A DNA stretch of 64,000 nt, from positions 1-64,000 of the forward strand of contig NZ_NMPZ01000008.1 in NCBI RefSeq assembly GCF_002224675.1. Reading direction: 5' to 3'. Source of the DNA: Segatella copri (lineage in GTDB: Bacteria; Bacteroidota; Bacteroidia; Bacteroidales; Bacteroidaceae). The position numbers and the translations under genes are program-made. Under the pieces are notes generated by a model. The model worked only from the letters and a program-made list of their open reading frames with translations, searched no databases and was not told the origin of the DNA. Below, piece after piece: positions 35,420 to 43,117 of this stretch; positions within the stretch are counted from its first letter, which is position 1; each line of letters begins with the position of its first letter.

Positions 35420-35606
35420 GTTGTCCTTTGGGACATAGATTTTCGTGGGAATAAGTAAAGTGCCTCACTTTCTTAAATCGGCAAATTAAAAGAATAAATA
35501 CAAGGCACGGGACAGCTCATATACGTGAGCTGCCTATCCGTGCATGTATTTATAGGCTTTGCCGAGCCTTAGAAGGTGTGCTGGATGGCAGCTCACTTTC
35601 TTTTTA
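35420..35606 (+). ncRNA. Structured small RNA of about 190 nt, family unassigned
   Basis: Promoter and terminator frame a gene without a reading frame. Hairpins in order: GTCC-TTTG-GGAC; AAAGTG-CCT-CACTTT; a long one in which AATAAATACA pairs with TGTATTTAT, then GGCACGG with CCGTGC, then AGCTCA with TGAGCT; and GGC-TTTGCC-GAGCC. The terminator is GTGTGCTG-GATGG-CAGCTCAC plus TTTCTTTTT. GTGAGCTGCC (35525-35534) is exactly complementary to GGCAGCTCAC (35587-35596), so the long hairpin and the terminator compete. A 6S-type RNA or Bacteroidales-specific RNA is possible; none is confirmed. Confidence 0.65.
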
Positions 35607-35679
35607 GTTAATGTCTAATAAACGTAGACACGAATACTATAAATATATGAAATACGGTTTTAAATAGCCAATCATTTAG

Positions 35680-35687
35680 TAAATTTG
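35680..35687 (+). promoter_or_regulatory. Promoter of the XRE gene
   Basis: TAAATTTG, about 90 nt before ATG 35779. Confidence 0.45.
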
Positions 35688-35778
35688 TGGCTTGAAAGTG
35701 TATACTCAGAGTGACACACATAACAAAGGAAAGGAGAGAAATAGACCAGCAAGTGATTCTAAAAAACAATAGTATATT

Positions 35779-36075
35779 ATGAGTGGCAAAGAACTAAGAG
35801 AAATATTGGCATCAAAAGGCATCTTACAAAAAGATGTTGCCCAAAAACTAAACATGACAGCTGGCAGTTTTACCCAGTTATTACGAGCCCAGGACATAAA
35901 AACTGGACTATTAGAATCAATCTGTAGAGTACTTAACGTCAAGTTGAACTTCTTCTATGAAGGAACAGAATACATAGAAAGTAACATCGTCATCAGAAAA
36001 GAGGACTTTGAACATCTTTCTACAAAAATAGAACAGATTCACAAGACTTGTGAAGAAATGAAAGACAAAGATTAG
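35779..36075 (+). CDS. XRE-family transcriptional regulator, 98 aa
   Basis: N-terminal helix-turn-helix (GKELREILASKGILQKDVAQ, then KLNMTAGSFTQLLRAQDIKTGLLESICRVL, residues 2-52), then a charged helical tail with possible coiled-coil character (EDFEHLSTKIEQIHKTCEEM) that could dimerise. Directly convergent with rtcB, 57 nt apart. It may control the neighbouring replication module or the structured RNA. Confidence 0.85.
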   Translation: MSGKELREILASKGILQKDVAQKLNMTAGSFTQLLRAQDIKTGLLESICRVLNVKLNFFYEGTEYIESNIVIRKEDFEHLSTKIEQIHKTCEEMKDKD

Positions 36076-36132
36076 AGCATCCTCCCACATATCTAACATG
36101 TGAGAGGATAACTAACTATGACAAGTACTTCA

Positions 36133-37305
36133 CTAGCCCTTGATGACAGCCACAGGGAACAAATGAGTCTTGATTTTAACAAGATCTGCTTCTTGCTCTA
36201 TGACTTTCTCTATATTCTTGTAGGCGGAAGATGCTTCCTCAAGATCTTCCTGGCATCTGATGGCGTGGACGATTCCTTTTTCATCCAACTTTTGAATCTC
36301 CTCCGCAAGATTGAGACTCTTGACAGCCTCAGTCCGGCTCATGACCCTTCCTGCACCATGAGAGCAGCTCATGAAGCTTAAAGGATTGCCAAGACCTTCT
36401 ACAATGTAAGAGCTAGTACCTTGAGAACCAGGAATGATACCAATTTCACCCATCTTCGCACTGGTGGCTCCTTTTCTATGAACAATACATGCCTCGTCAA
36501 AATGAGTCTCCCAAGCCGCATAGTTATGAGCGATATTGATCATTGGCTCGAACTCAACGTTAGGAATCGCATCAGAAATCACTTCCTCAATACGCTGCAT
36601 AATGAGATTTCTATTGCATAGTCCAAAGTCTATGCAATACTGCATCTCACTCCAATATTCATTGAACTCCTTGGTCTTCAGAGGCAAGAATGGTAAGTTC
36701 AATTCCGGCTTTACTGATGAAAAGTAGCGTTCATTGAGTATCATAGCCACTCTGCTATAATAGTCACAAACCTGCTTGCCCAAATTTCTTGAACCCGAGT
36801 GAATCATGATCCAAAGCCAGCCTTCATCATCGCTTTGAAGCTCAATGAAGTGATTGCCACCACCAAGCGTACCAACTTGTTTGGTAGCTGATACATATTG
36901 ACGCTTAACTATAGTCATGCTATCTACATCGTGGTTAGCTGGCATGTACTTCTCCTCCTGAGCCTCCTTATGATGCTCCATCCCTAGCGGAATCTGTTTG
37001 CGGATGCCTCGCATGATTTGCTTTCTAAGTACCTCCTGTTCTATAGTCTCCACCTTTATGTTAGTCTTGACAGCACACATACCACATCCGATATCAACTC
37101 CCACAGCGTTGGGAATAACAACATCCTTGGTTGCCAATACCGTTCCAATAGGCATACCCTTACCCCCATGCAAATCTGGCATCAACGCCAAATGTCTAAA
37201 AACAAAGGGCAGGCTGCAGAGGTTCGAAATCTGTTGCCATGCCGTAGCATCACACATGTTAGCCCACATCTTCACCGGGGTTCCATTCATTGCAAATTCT
37301 TTCAT
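36133..37305 (-). CDS. rtcB: RtcB-family RNA ligase
   Basis: 390 residues. Family motifs in order: MPDLHGGKGMPIGTV, VGVDIGCGM, TLGGGNHFIE, IHSGSRNLGKQV, HNYAAWE, VHRKGATSA, and SCSHGAGRVMSR with the guanylylated His. It joins 2',3'-cyclic-phosphate or 3'-phosphate RNA ends to 5'-OH ends, using GTP and manganese, for RNA repair. No archease or prfH gene is next to it. Its promoter (plus 37332-37368) shares a 22-bp block with the promoter of the tRNA-like RNA at 60.3 kb. Confidence 0.95.
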   Translation of the reverse strand: MKEFAMNGTPVKMWANMCDATAWQQISNLCSLPFVFRHLALMPDLHGGKGMPIGTVLATKDVVIPNAVGVDIGCGMCAVKTNIKVETIEQEVLRKQIMRGIRKQIPLGMEHHKEAQEEKYMPANHDVDSMTIVKRQYVSATKQVGTLGGGNHFIELQSDDEGWLWIMIHSGSRNLGKQVCDYYSRVAMILNERYFSSVKPELNLPFLPLKTKEFNEYWSEMQYCIDFGLCNRNLIMQRIEEVISDAIPNVEFEPMINIAHNYAAWETHFDEACIVHRKGATSAKMGEIGIIPGSQGTSSYIVEGLGNPLSFMSCSHGAGRVMSRTEAVKSLNLAEEIQKLDEKGIVHAIRCQEDLEEASSAYKNIEKVIEQEADLVKIKTHLFPVAVIKG

Positions 37306-37331
37306 TTTCTTAATCTCCTATGTTTTTGATG

Positions 37332-37368
37332 CAAAATTACAATACCGGTGTGCAGTATTTTTGCGTAG
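37332..37368 (-). promoter_or_regulatory. rtcB promoter with 22-bp regulatory block
   Basis: Minus strand: CTACGCAAAAATA then CTGCACACC, 7 nt, TAATTTTGC. The block matches 60233-60254 at 20 of 22 positions by eye, and has the same spacing to the -7 box. Confidence 0.75.
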
Positions 37369-37422
37369 GAGTACAAAATCTTCAAATTATAGCAAAATTC
37401 GGCTGTTCAACGGGTATATCAA

Positions 37423-37608
37423 CTAATCTGCATCACAATGAGCATGAGGAATCACCTTACTATTGTACTGCCGCAAGAATGGTATAGAATTTCGGAATTC
37501 ATTCATCATAGCAGTGTTACCATGGTATGAACTACAAAAGAAACGAGGGCAATACCCTTCAAACCGCAGCGTCTCAGCCTCACGGAGGTATTGCCCCTTA
37601 CAAAGATA
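37423..37608 (-). other. Promoter-driven hairpin transcript or short gene remnant
   Basis: On the minus strand a -7 box TATCTTTG (plus 37601-37608) is followed by a hairpin GGGCAATACC/GGTATTGCCC (37547-37556 with 37587-37596) spanning a 30-nt GC-rich loop, then by a 28-codon frame from ATG 37509 (MMNEFRNSIPFLRQYNSK, then VIPHAHCDAD). The frame is open further upstream without a start (GQYLREAETLRFEGYCPRFF), giving it coding character. It could be a decayed gene, a peptide with an RNA leader, or a dispersed repeat. Confidence 0.4.
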
Positions 37609-37828
37609 CCCTTATGAATACCTTATCAAGCGCAAAAATAACCTTTTCATCTGAAATCTGCAAGAGAAATAGGGAAAAGTTTTAATGTTGATATATCATT
37701 TTGTTGAAACAGCAGTTGAAAGTCGGACTTCTGAAAGGAAAACCTGCCATTTTGCTCCAATTGTCATGACAGTTTTTGACGGAAATCAAGAAATCGCCCG
37801 TTTTTTGAAGTTTTCTCTCAAAAAATTG

Positions 37829-37857
37829 TGTGCGCGCACAAAAAGGCATTACCTTTG
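37829..37857 (+). promoter_or_regulatory. Promoter and 12-bp palindrome of the tandem-peptide operon
   Basis: Perfect palindrome TGTGCGCGCACA (37829-37840), 9 nt, then TACCTTTG (37850-37857). CACA is at the same distance from the -7 box as in the rtcB-type promoters. Confidence 0.7.
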
Positions 37858-37908
37858 CACTCGAAAAGATTGAATAACGAATAATTAAAGAAAGAAAGGG
37901 TAACAATT

Positions 37909-37998
37909 ATGATGGTATTAGTAATGACACTGGCAGTTGTAGCTGCCCTTTTTGCAGAGGTTGTAAATGTCAACAAAAAGATTAGCCTCGGCAAGTAA
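37909..37998 (+). CDS. Tandem small membrane peptide 1, 29 aa
   Basis: ATG 37909 with AAGAAAGGG 8 nt upstream. The peptide starts MMVLVMTLAVVAALFAEVV and ends NVNKKISLGK: one membrane helix with a basic tail, 29 residues. It is the first of three genes spaced exactly 188 bp apart and read from the promoter at 37850. Size and layout resemble type I toxins and other small membrane regulators, but no such family is recognised. Confidence 0.65.
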   Translation: MMVLVMTLAVVAALFAEVVNVNKKISLGK

Positions 37999-38096
37999 TC
38001 AAACCTTGAGAGGCATCTCCGGATGCTTCCAGGAAGTTGATTCGAAATAAGGTAAAGATTAGGATAACAGATAAATATAGAGAAAGGATAAAAGTT

Positions 38097-38186
38097 ATGA
38101 TGGTATTAGGAATGACACTGGCAGTTGTAGCTGCCCTTTTTGCAGAGGTTGTAAATGTCAACAAGAAGATTAGCCTCGGCAAGTAA
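38097..38186 (+). CDS. Tandem small membrane peptide 2, 29 aa
   Basis: Differs from peptide 1 only at position 5 (G for V). The 98-nt spacer after each copy contains the hairpin GAGGCATC-TCC-GGATGCTTC and is nearly the same in both, so the whole 188-bp unit was duplicated. Ribosome site GAGAAAGGATAAAAG. Confidence 0.65.
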   Translation: MMVLGMTLAVVAALFAEVVNVNKKISLGK

Positions 38187-38284
38187 TCAAACCTTGAGAG
38201 GCATCTCCGGATGCTTCCAGGAAGTTGATTCGAAATAAGGTAAAGATTAGGATAAAAGATAAATATAGAGAAAGGATAAAAGTT

Positions 38285-38371
38285 ATGATGGTATTAGGAA
38301 TGATTTTGGCAATGATCGTTGCCGGATGCGCTGAGTATGGCGCAAGAACTAATATGAAGAACTTCGCTTAA
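38285..38371 (+). CDS. Tandem small membrane peptide 3, diverged, 28 aa
   Basis: Shares the leader, ribosome site and MMVLGM start with copies 1 and 2 but then diverges (ILAMIVAGCAEYGARTNMKNFA). The conserved length and membrane helix suggest it is kept as a different peptide and is not decaying. Followed by the operon terminator at 38431. Confidence 0.6.
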   Translation: MMVLGMILAMIVAGCAEYGARTNMKNFA

Positions 38372-38430
38372 CAGCTGTTCTTCTTTCAATTTGAGAGAAT
38401 TTAAACAGTAGTTCCATATAATAAATAAAG

Positions 38431-38480
38431 AAAGGCAGTTGTAGGCATTTGAAAGATGTCTGCAGCTGCCTTTCCTTTTT
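38431..38480 (+). terminator. Terminator of the tandem-peptide operon
   Basis: AAAGGCAG/CTGCCTTT outer stem with inner GTAG-CAT/ATG-CTGC pairing, followed by CCTTTTTAT. Confidence 0.85.
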
Positions 38481-38544
38481 ATATTCATTTATGATAGATT
38501 TCTACTTAAAAGTTGTATCTTTGCAACCAAATTATTGATCTACA

Positions 38545-39189
38545 ATGAAGAAAGAACGTGAAACGGCGAACAAGTACCGTCAACAAGCCCTTGAGGGAGA
38601 CTTGATGGCGATGAACAACATGGGTGTATGCTATGCGCAAGGCATCGGTGTTGTAGAGAATCATGCCACTGCGTTTGAATGGTACATGAAAGCTGCAGAA
38701 CTCGGTGATACGTATGCTTGCTACAATGTAGCAGAATGCTACTACCTGGGAGATGGAGTAGAACAGGATTATGAGAAAGCCCTTCATTGGTATCTGATTG
38801 CAGCCGAAAAGGGAGACGTGCAATCTCAAGTAAATGCAGCAAACGCATATTACCTGGGGCAAGGAACCGAAGAAAACCATGAGAAGGCTCACGAATGGTG
38901 GATGAAAGCCGCTCAGAGGGGGCATCTTCAGAGTCAGAAAAACGTCGGAGCCAACTATTGGAACGGCGATGGAGTGGAGAAAGATGACAGCTGGGCAGCC
39001 TTCTGGTATGAAATGGCAGGCCAGCAAGGAGATGCACAGGCTCAGTTCTCTACAGGATGGTTCTACATGACCGGCACAGGTGTAAAGCAGGACAAGCGCA
39101 AGGGACTCAAATGGATTCACAGAGCTACAGCCCAAGGCTTTGAACATGCCAAGCAATGGTGCATGGATAATGGTTACAGTATATATTAA
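38545..39189 (+). CDS. Sel1-repeat (TPR-like) protein
   Basis: 214 residues made of about five Sel1 repeats, each with the A-x-x-x-G-D/G pattern (MNNMGVCYAQGIGV...AFEWYMKAAELGD, CYNVAECYYLGDGVEQDYEKALHWYLIAAEKGD, and so on). Such solenoids mediate protein-protein contact. No signal peptide, so cytosolic. Promoter TATCTTTG at 38516-38523. thiM follows 6 nt later, so both are co-transcribed. Confidence 0.88.
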   Translation: MKKERETANKYRQQALEGDLMAMNNMGVCYAQGIGVVENHATAFEWYMKAAELGDTYACYNVAECYYLGDGVEQDYEKALHWYLIAAEKGDVQSQVNAANAYYLGQGTEENHEKAHEWWMKAAQRGHLQSQKNVGANYWNGDGVEKDDSWAAFWYEMAGQQGDAQAQFSTGWFYMTGTGVKQDKRKGLKWIHRATAQGFEHAKQWCMDNGYSIY

Positions 39190-39195
39190 ATAGAT

Positions 39196-39957
39196 ATGAA
39201 AATGAATAGAGATTTACGTTTGATAGAAGGGCAGCATCCTCTCATACATAACATAACCAATTATGTTGCCATGAACTTTGTGGCAAACAGCCTACTGGCA
39301 ATTGGGGCTTCCCCAATCATGGCGCGCGCCCAGGAAGAGGTGGAGGAAATCAGTAGCAAGAGCAATGCCTTGGCACTTAACTTGGGAATTCTGGAAAATG
39401 CGACAGCCTACTCTATGTTACAAGCTGGTGACGCTGCTTCCAAGAGCAGAATTCCAATTGTATTAGATGTGGTTGGAGTAGGTGCCACACGGTTTCGAAT
39501 GGATACTGCATCAAAAATCATCCTTCAATGCCAGCCAACTGTTATCAAGGGAAATGCCAGTGAGATACTATCATTATACTCTCATCAAATAGGAATGCAG
39601 GGAGTGGACAGCCTTCTTGAAACTTCTGGGGTTGAGGTACAGGCCCAAATTCTTGCCAGGAAACTGGCATGCATCATCGTTATTACCGGTGCTACAGACA
39701 TCATCACGGATGGTGAAAAAGTAGCTTATGTTCATGAGGGGCATCCTCTGATGGGCAAGGTTACAGCCATGGGTTGTGCTGCCACTGGTATCATAGGAGC
39801 TTTCCTTTCAGTAAACCCTAATCCATTTGATGCATCTGTTCATGCCATGAAAGCCATGGGCATTGCAGGAGAAAGAGCTGCTGCCATTTCTAGAGGCAAT
39901 GGTAGCATGATGGTGAACTTCCTTGATGAACTTTGTAATCTGGGATGCCATGAGTAG
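39196..39957 (+). CDS. thiM: Hydroxyethylthiazole kinase
   Basis: 253 residues (start ATG 39196 or 39202). HNITNYVAMNFVANSLLAIGASPIM, VLDVVGVGATRFR, VIKGNASEI and the catalytic loop GKVTAMGCAATG with its Cys mark ThiM, which phosphorylates the thiazole alcohol for thiamine salvage. No TPP riboswitch precedes it, and no other thi gene is in the window, so here it belongs to the Sel1 transcript. It overlaps the next gene by 8 nt. Confidence 0.93.
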   Translation: MKMNRDLRLIEGQHPLIHNITNYVAMNFVANSLLAIGASPIMARAQEEVEEISSKSNALALNLGILENATAYSMLQAGDAASKSRIPIVLDVVGVGATRFRMDTASKIILQCQPTVIKGNASEILSLYSHQIGMQGVDSLLETSGVEVQAQILARKLACIIVITGATDIITDGEKVAYVHEGHPLMGKVTAMGCAATGIIGAFLSVNPNPFDASVHAMKAMGIAGERAAAISRGNGSMMVNFLDELCNLGCHE

Positions 39958-40288
39958 AATTATCAAAATCAAGAAGAGATCATTCATGAAACGATTTTAT
40001 GCCATCAATCTGTTTGGCATAATCATTACTTGTGAAAAGCTATCAAAGGAGAGTCTCAATCATGAACTCATACATACAGCGCAAGCAAAGGAATTGCTAT
40101 ATGTTCTATTCTATATATGGTATATTGCTGAGTGGAGTGTTTTAGTCCTGAAATATAGAAATTGGATGAAAGCATATTACAACATCAGATTTGAGAAAGA
40201 AGCCTATGCTCACCAGAATGATATGGAGTATTTAATTCGGAGGAAACACTATTGCTATCTGAAACGCATTGAAGCAAGACACATTTAG
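39950..40288 (+). CDS. Small membrane protein with HELIH motif
   Basis: 112 residues from ATG 39950, overlapping the thiM stop (ATGAGTAG), or from ATG 39986. One amphipathic start, a membrane segment (ELLYVLFYIWYIAEWSVLVL) and, before it, NHELIHTAQAKEL, an HExxH zinc-metalloprotease signature at the membrane border; FEKEAYAHQND after it could give a third metal ligand. Activity is unproven and the protein is small, so it may be a regulator. Terminator at 40290 follows. Confidence 0.6.
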   Translation: MSRIIKIKKRSFMKRFYAINLFGIIITCEKLSKESLNHELIHTAQAKELLYVLFYIWYIAEWSVLVLKYRNWMKAYYNIRFEKEAYAHQNDMEYLIRRKHYCYLKRIEARHI

Positions 40289-40289
40289 G

Positions 40290-40318
40290 CATTCCCCAAC
40301 TTTTTGGGGAATGTTTCC
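40290..40318 (+). terminator. Terminator of the Sel1-thiM unit
   Basis: CATTCCCC-AACTTTTT-GGGGAATG with GTTTCC after it. Confidence 0.75.
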
Positions 40319-40505
40319 ACATACTTTCCTCATTTTCCACACTATTCATTTTTGGCACAAATGACATAAGCTTCTGATTATCAATACAAACTAATTTCTA
40401 TCATCTTTTTGGCACGCAGATTGTGACTATGATTAGCGGGTTCGATAATGAATCCACAAACAAGTAAGTAACATCAATTAGTAACAATTTAAAAAAGATA
40501 AGATT

Positions 40506-40832
40506 ATGAAGAAGTTTATGTTTGCAGCTATCGCAGCTTTGGTTATGGTTTCAGTAAGCAACGTTTTTGCATCAAGCAAAATGGTAAGTAACGCTCAGGT
40601 TGCTCCTGTTGATACAGTAGCTCCAGATGCTCCTTCAGATACATTGGCTGTTGGTACTCCTATCCAACCACAGGCTGGTGTTGAGGATTCTACCCAGCAG
40701 GAGAATGCCACAGAGGCAACTACAGAAGCAACTCCAACAGAGACAACAACTGAGAATGCTACAGAGACAACAACAGAGAATACCACCGAAGAGACTCCAG
40801 TAGCTACAGAACAGCAGGCTATTGCTGAATAA
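40506..40832 (+). CDS. Secreted Thr/Glu-rich low-complexity protein
   Basis: 108 residues: signal peptide MKKFMFAAIAALVMVSVSNV (cleavage after VFA), then a Pro/Ala/Asp stretch and a tail of Thr-Glu repeats (ATEATTEATPTETTTENATE). It has no folded domain and resembles a surface or periplasmic linker, possibly O-glycosylated at Thr (Bacteroidales glycosylate D-S/T-A/I/L/V/M/T motifs; DTVA and DTLA occur here). Confidence 0.7.
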   Translation: MKKFMFAAIAALVMVSVSNVFASSKMVSNAQVAPVDTVAPDAPSDTLAVGTPIQPQAGVEDSTQQENATEATTEATPTETTTENATETTTENTTEETPVATEQQAIAE

Positions 40833-40982
40833 TAGAGAAAATACAGTTCTTTTTGTAAGCGTTATACAGGAATAATAGGGATATTGTTATCAAAAAAGTA
40901 CTTATACTTATTTTAGTTTCAGAAGAAATTGCATAATTAGTAGATACTTGACAAGATTTTTAGTTCAGTTAGGAAAAGGGGG

Positions 40983-41016
40983 AGTCTGCTGGCAGTGATG
41001 CCGGCAGACTTCTGTA
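40983..41016 (+). terminator. Terminator of the secreted protein gene
   Basis: AGTCTGC-TGGC-AGTGAT-GCCG-GCAGACT followed by TCTGTATTTT; it also lies downstream of the convergent lysozyme gene. Confidence 0.75.
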
Positions 41017-41035
41017 TTTTATACTAATTGTTTTT

Positions 41036-41824
41036 TTACTGTTTGATCCGAATATCACCAAGGCTTCGATTCTTTGCAAATCGATTCAGATCAACCCAAT
41101 TCCAGACTCCTGGAACCCTGCCATGTTTGCTGAACTGCCAGATGTCATAGTGAGGTTTACCTGGCAATACCGGTTCATGATCATAACTGGCAATCCAGAG
41201 ATAATAGTTATCAAATTCCGGACTCAGGTAATCCTTGAAATAACTCTCGCTACAATATATAATAGGTGTATGTCCATAATAGGATTTACAGAGCTTGCAG
41301 AATGTTTTCAGAAGAAGTTGGATCTCACTCTTGCTGAGTCCCTTGGTTCCATCATCTTCAGCATCCACTACAGGTAGAAGATCCTGCCTCTCCTTATCAT
41401 AAACTGCACGAAAGTTTTCAAACTGCATTACCGCAGGCATCTTAGATAGAAAATGGTAAGTGCCAACTGGAATCTGATGTTTTCTCGCTTGATTAATGTT
41501 GGCTTCATACCAAGGATCCTGGATGGTTGCTCCTTCTGTTGCCTTCACATAGATGAACTTCAATCGCTTTACTTCACTGAGTTCATCCCAATGGATTCTG
41601 CCTTGGTGGCGTGAGATGTCAATGCCGTCATAGCTACCAGAGTATTGTCCCGATGTCAGGTCGTGAGCGGGCCACTGATTATCTGATGACTTCTTGATCA
41701 TATAGGCTGAAATCATACGGTATGCCTCAAATCCTATGATGCATGATACTAGTAGAATGAGGGCAAGACATATCAGTTTCTTGCCTTTATTATTCTTGTT
41801 ATTTTGTCGTTTTCCTCTTGTCAT
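41036..41824 (-). CDS. GH25-family lysozyme, membrane anchored
   Basis: 262 residues from ATG 41824; a minus-strand -7 box TAATTTTG at about 41853 makes the longer start at 41848 unlikely. N-terminal membrane anchor (LICLALILLVSCIIGFEAYRM), then GH25: YDGIDISRHQGRIHW (catalytic Asp region), FIYVKATEGATIQD, PVGTYHFLS, PVVDAEDDG and YDIWQFSK. It cleaves peptidoglycan, probably for remodelling. Read convergently to the secreted protein gene. Confidence 0.9.
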   Translation of the reverse strand: MTRGKRQNNKNNKGKKLICLALILLVSCIIGFEAYRMISAYMIKKSSDNQWPAHDLTSGQYSGSYDGIDISRHQGRIHWDELSEVKRLKFIYVKATEGATIQDPWYEANINQARKHQIPVGTYHFLSKMPAVMQFENFRAVYDKERQDLLPVVDAEDDGTKGLSKSEIQLLLKTFCKLCKSYYGHTPIIYCSESYFKDYLSPEFDNYYLWIASYDHEPVLPGKPHYDIWQFSKHGRVPGVWNWVDLNRFAKNRSLGDIRIKQ

Positions 41825-42043
41825 ATTATACCATTCGAGTTTTTGCATACAAAATTATAAAAAATATTTGAGAAAATGAGATTTTTTGAATAAAAAGTCA
41901 TCTCTCTTCTTTAAGAGTGGAGTAGGATATGTGAGCCTATTACTTTGAAAACATATCTTTAATTATTTATAAAACTTTAGGCTAACCCATCTTATAATGA
42001 AGTTTTTTGCTTATATTTGCATATTATAATTAGGATTAAGGCA

Positions 42044-42364
42044 ATGACAAAGAATACAATGGCGAACAAACTTCCTAGGAAGTTGATTCAGAAAATGGAA
42101 ATCGTGGGCGAACAAATCAAGCTTGCCAGATTGCGCCGCAACCTGAGCATGGCTCAAGTTGCAGAAAGAGCAACATGCTCAGAAGTTACACTTTGCAAGG
42201 TGGAGAAAGGATTACCAACGGTTTCCATCGGAATCTACCTGCGTGTACTCTATGCTCTTCAACTGGATGATGACATCTTGCTCTTGGCAAAGGATGACAA
42301 GCTTGGAAGGGCATTGCAGGATATGGGACTGAAGAATCGTCAAAGAGCATCTAAAAAAAGATAG
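42044..42364 (+). CDS. HipB-like XRE antitoxin/regulator
   Basis: 106 residues from ATG 42044; -7 box TATATTTG at about 42012. Helix-turn-helix at about residues 25-75 (IKLARLRRNLSMAQVAERAT, CSEVTLCKVEKGLPTVSIGI). It is 2 nt upstream of a HipA-like reading frame, the classical hipBA order. Its toxin partner is truncated. Confidence 0.82.
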   Translation: MTKNTMANKLPRKLIQKMEIVGEQIKLARLRRNLSMAQVAERATCSEVTLCKVEKGLPTVSIGIYLRVLYALQLDDDILLLAKDDKLGRALQDMGLKNRQRASKKR

Positions 42365-42366
42365 AA

Positions 42367-42733
42367 ATGGAACGACTGTTTGTTTTCGCTGATTTTAACT
42401 GGCTCGGCAAAGCGGAGCTGGTAGGGGAGTTGTGTTATGAAAAATTGCGCGGCTCTGACAGTTATGCATTTAAGTTTGATGAGAATTGGCTTAAGGTTCA
42501 TGCCGGAATCAAGCTTTCGGAGGACATCAATAACTACCCAGGCATGCAATATACCCAGCCAGGAAGTGATATTTTCGGATGCTTTTCTGATGCATTGCCA
42601 GATAGGTGGGGGCGTACCTTGCTCAAAAGAAGAGAACAGCAAGAGAAACAAGCATGTACGTCAGCTTGACGCCATCAAGGATGCTGAGATTATAGGAAAA
42701 TACTCCAATGCAAGTTGGGTATTGAATTGGTAA
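42367..42733 (+). pseudogene. Truncated HipA-like kinase toxin
   Basis: The frame from 42367 encodes the HipA N-terminal domain (MERLFVFADFNWLGKAELVG, then YAFKFDENWL, SDALPDRWGRTLL) and stops at 42669. A +1 frame continues a few residues to 42733 (RQLDAIKDAEIIGKYSNASW). The kinase core, normally about 300 further residues, is missing. No kinase activity is expected; the antitoxin may persist as an orphan regulator. Confidence 0.8.
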
Positions 42734-42748
42734 GAAAGGAGATTATTT

Positions 42749-43042
42749 ATGTCAAAAAAGAAGATATTCAGATGCCAGGAATGTGGGTACGAGACCGAAA
42801 TATATGAGGGACGTGGTTTCATGGGGCAGCACATTGAAGCCATGTCTTGTCCAGACTGCAGGAACATAGTACCTCTAGTGGTAGGTGGAGTGATAGGTGA
42901 TGCTGCACCTAGCTTCAACTCCCTTGTGGGAAGACTCTGCCTGAGATGCGGATCTGACAGAATTCACAGGTGGGATATGCACACCTGTCCCAAATGCGGG
43001 GGCAGGATGCTGCCCACTGGCGAAGAAGAGTTCTGGACATAA
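42749..43042 (+). CDS. Small protein with four zinc-ribbon CxxC motifs
   Basis: 97 residues. Two zinc ribbons: CQECGYETE with CPDC, and CLRCGSD with CPKCGG, separated by a glycine-rich segment (VVGGVIGDAAPSFNSLVGRL). Likely a metal-binding nucleic-acid or protein interaction module. A degenerate copy of its first half lies at 51310-51436. A terminator follows at 43084. Confidence 0.65.
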   Translation: MSKKKIFRCQECGYETEIYEGRGFMGQHIEAMSCPDCRNIVPLVVGGVIGDAAPSFNSLVGRLCLRCGSDRIHRWDMHTCPKCGGRMLPTGEEEFWT

Positions 43043-43083
43043 AGTCATTGCTTTTAGGACAGAAAGACTGAGAAAGCAAAAAA

Positions 43084-43117
43084 GCCTGCTGGCTATAATT
43101 GTCAGCAGGCTTCTTTG
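43084..43117. terminator. Bidirectional terminator
   Basis: GCCTGCTGGC and GTCAGCAGGC pair around TATAATT, with T-run on the plus side (TTCTTTG) and A-run on the other (AAAAAAG), serving the convergent 42749 and 43118 genes. Confidence 0.85.

Noticed and set aside
37540..37600. TPP riboswitch on the minus strand (CTGAGA inside a GGGG...CCC hairpin)
   Set aside because: The second conserved half (GGATAAT..CC..GCG) is absent, and no thiamine gene follows on that strand; thiM is over 1.5 kb away on the other strand.
37829..38400. A CRISPR array, suggested by regular 188-bp units
   Set aside because: Only three units, no short repeats with unique spacers, and each unit contains a peptide gene.
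40595..40786. Minus-strand Val/Ser-rich frame
   Set aside because: It is the antisense of the Thr/Glu repeats of the secreted protein, a known artefact of low-complexity coding DNA.
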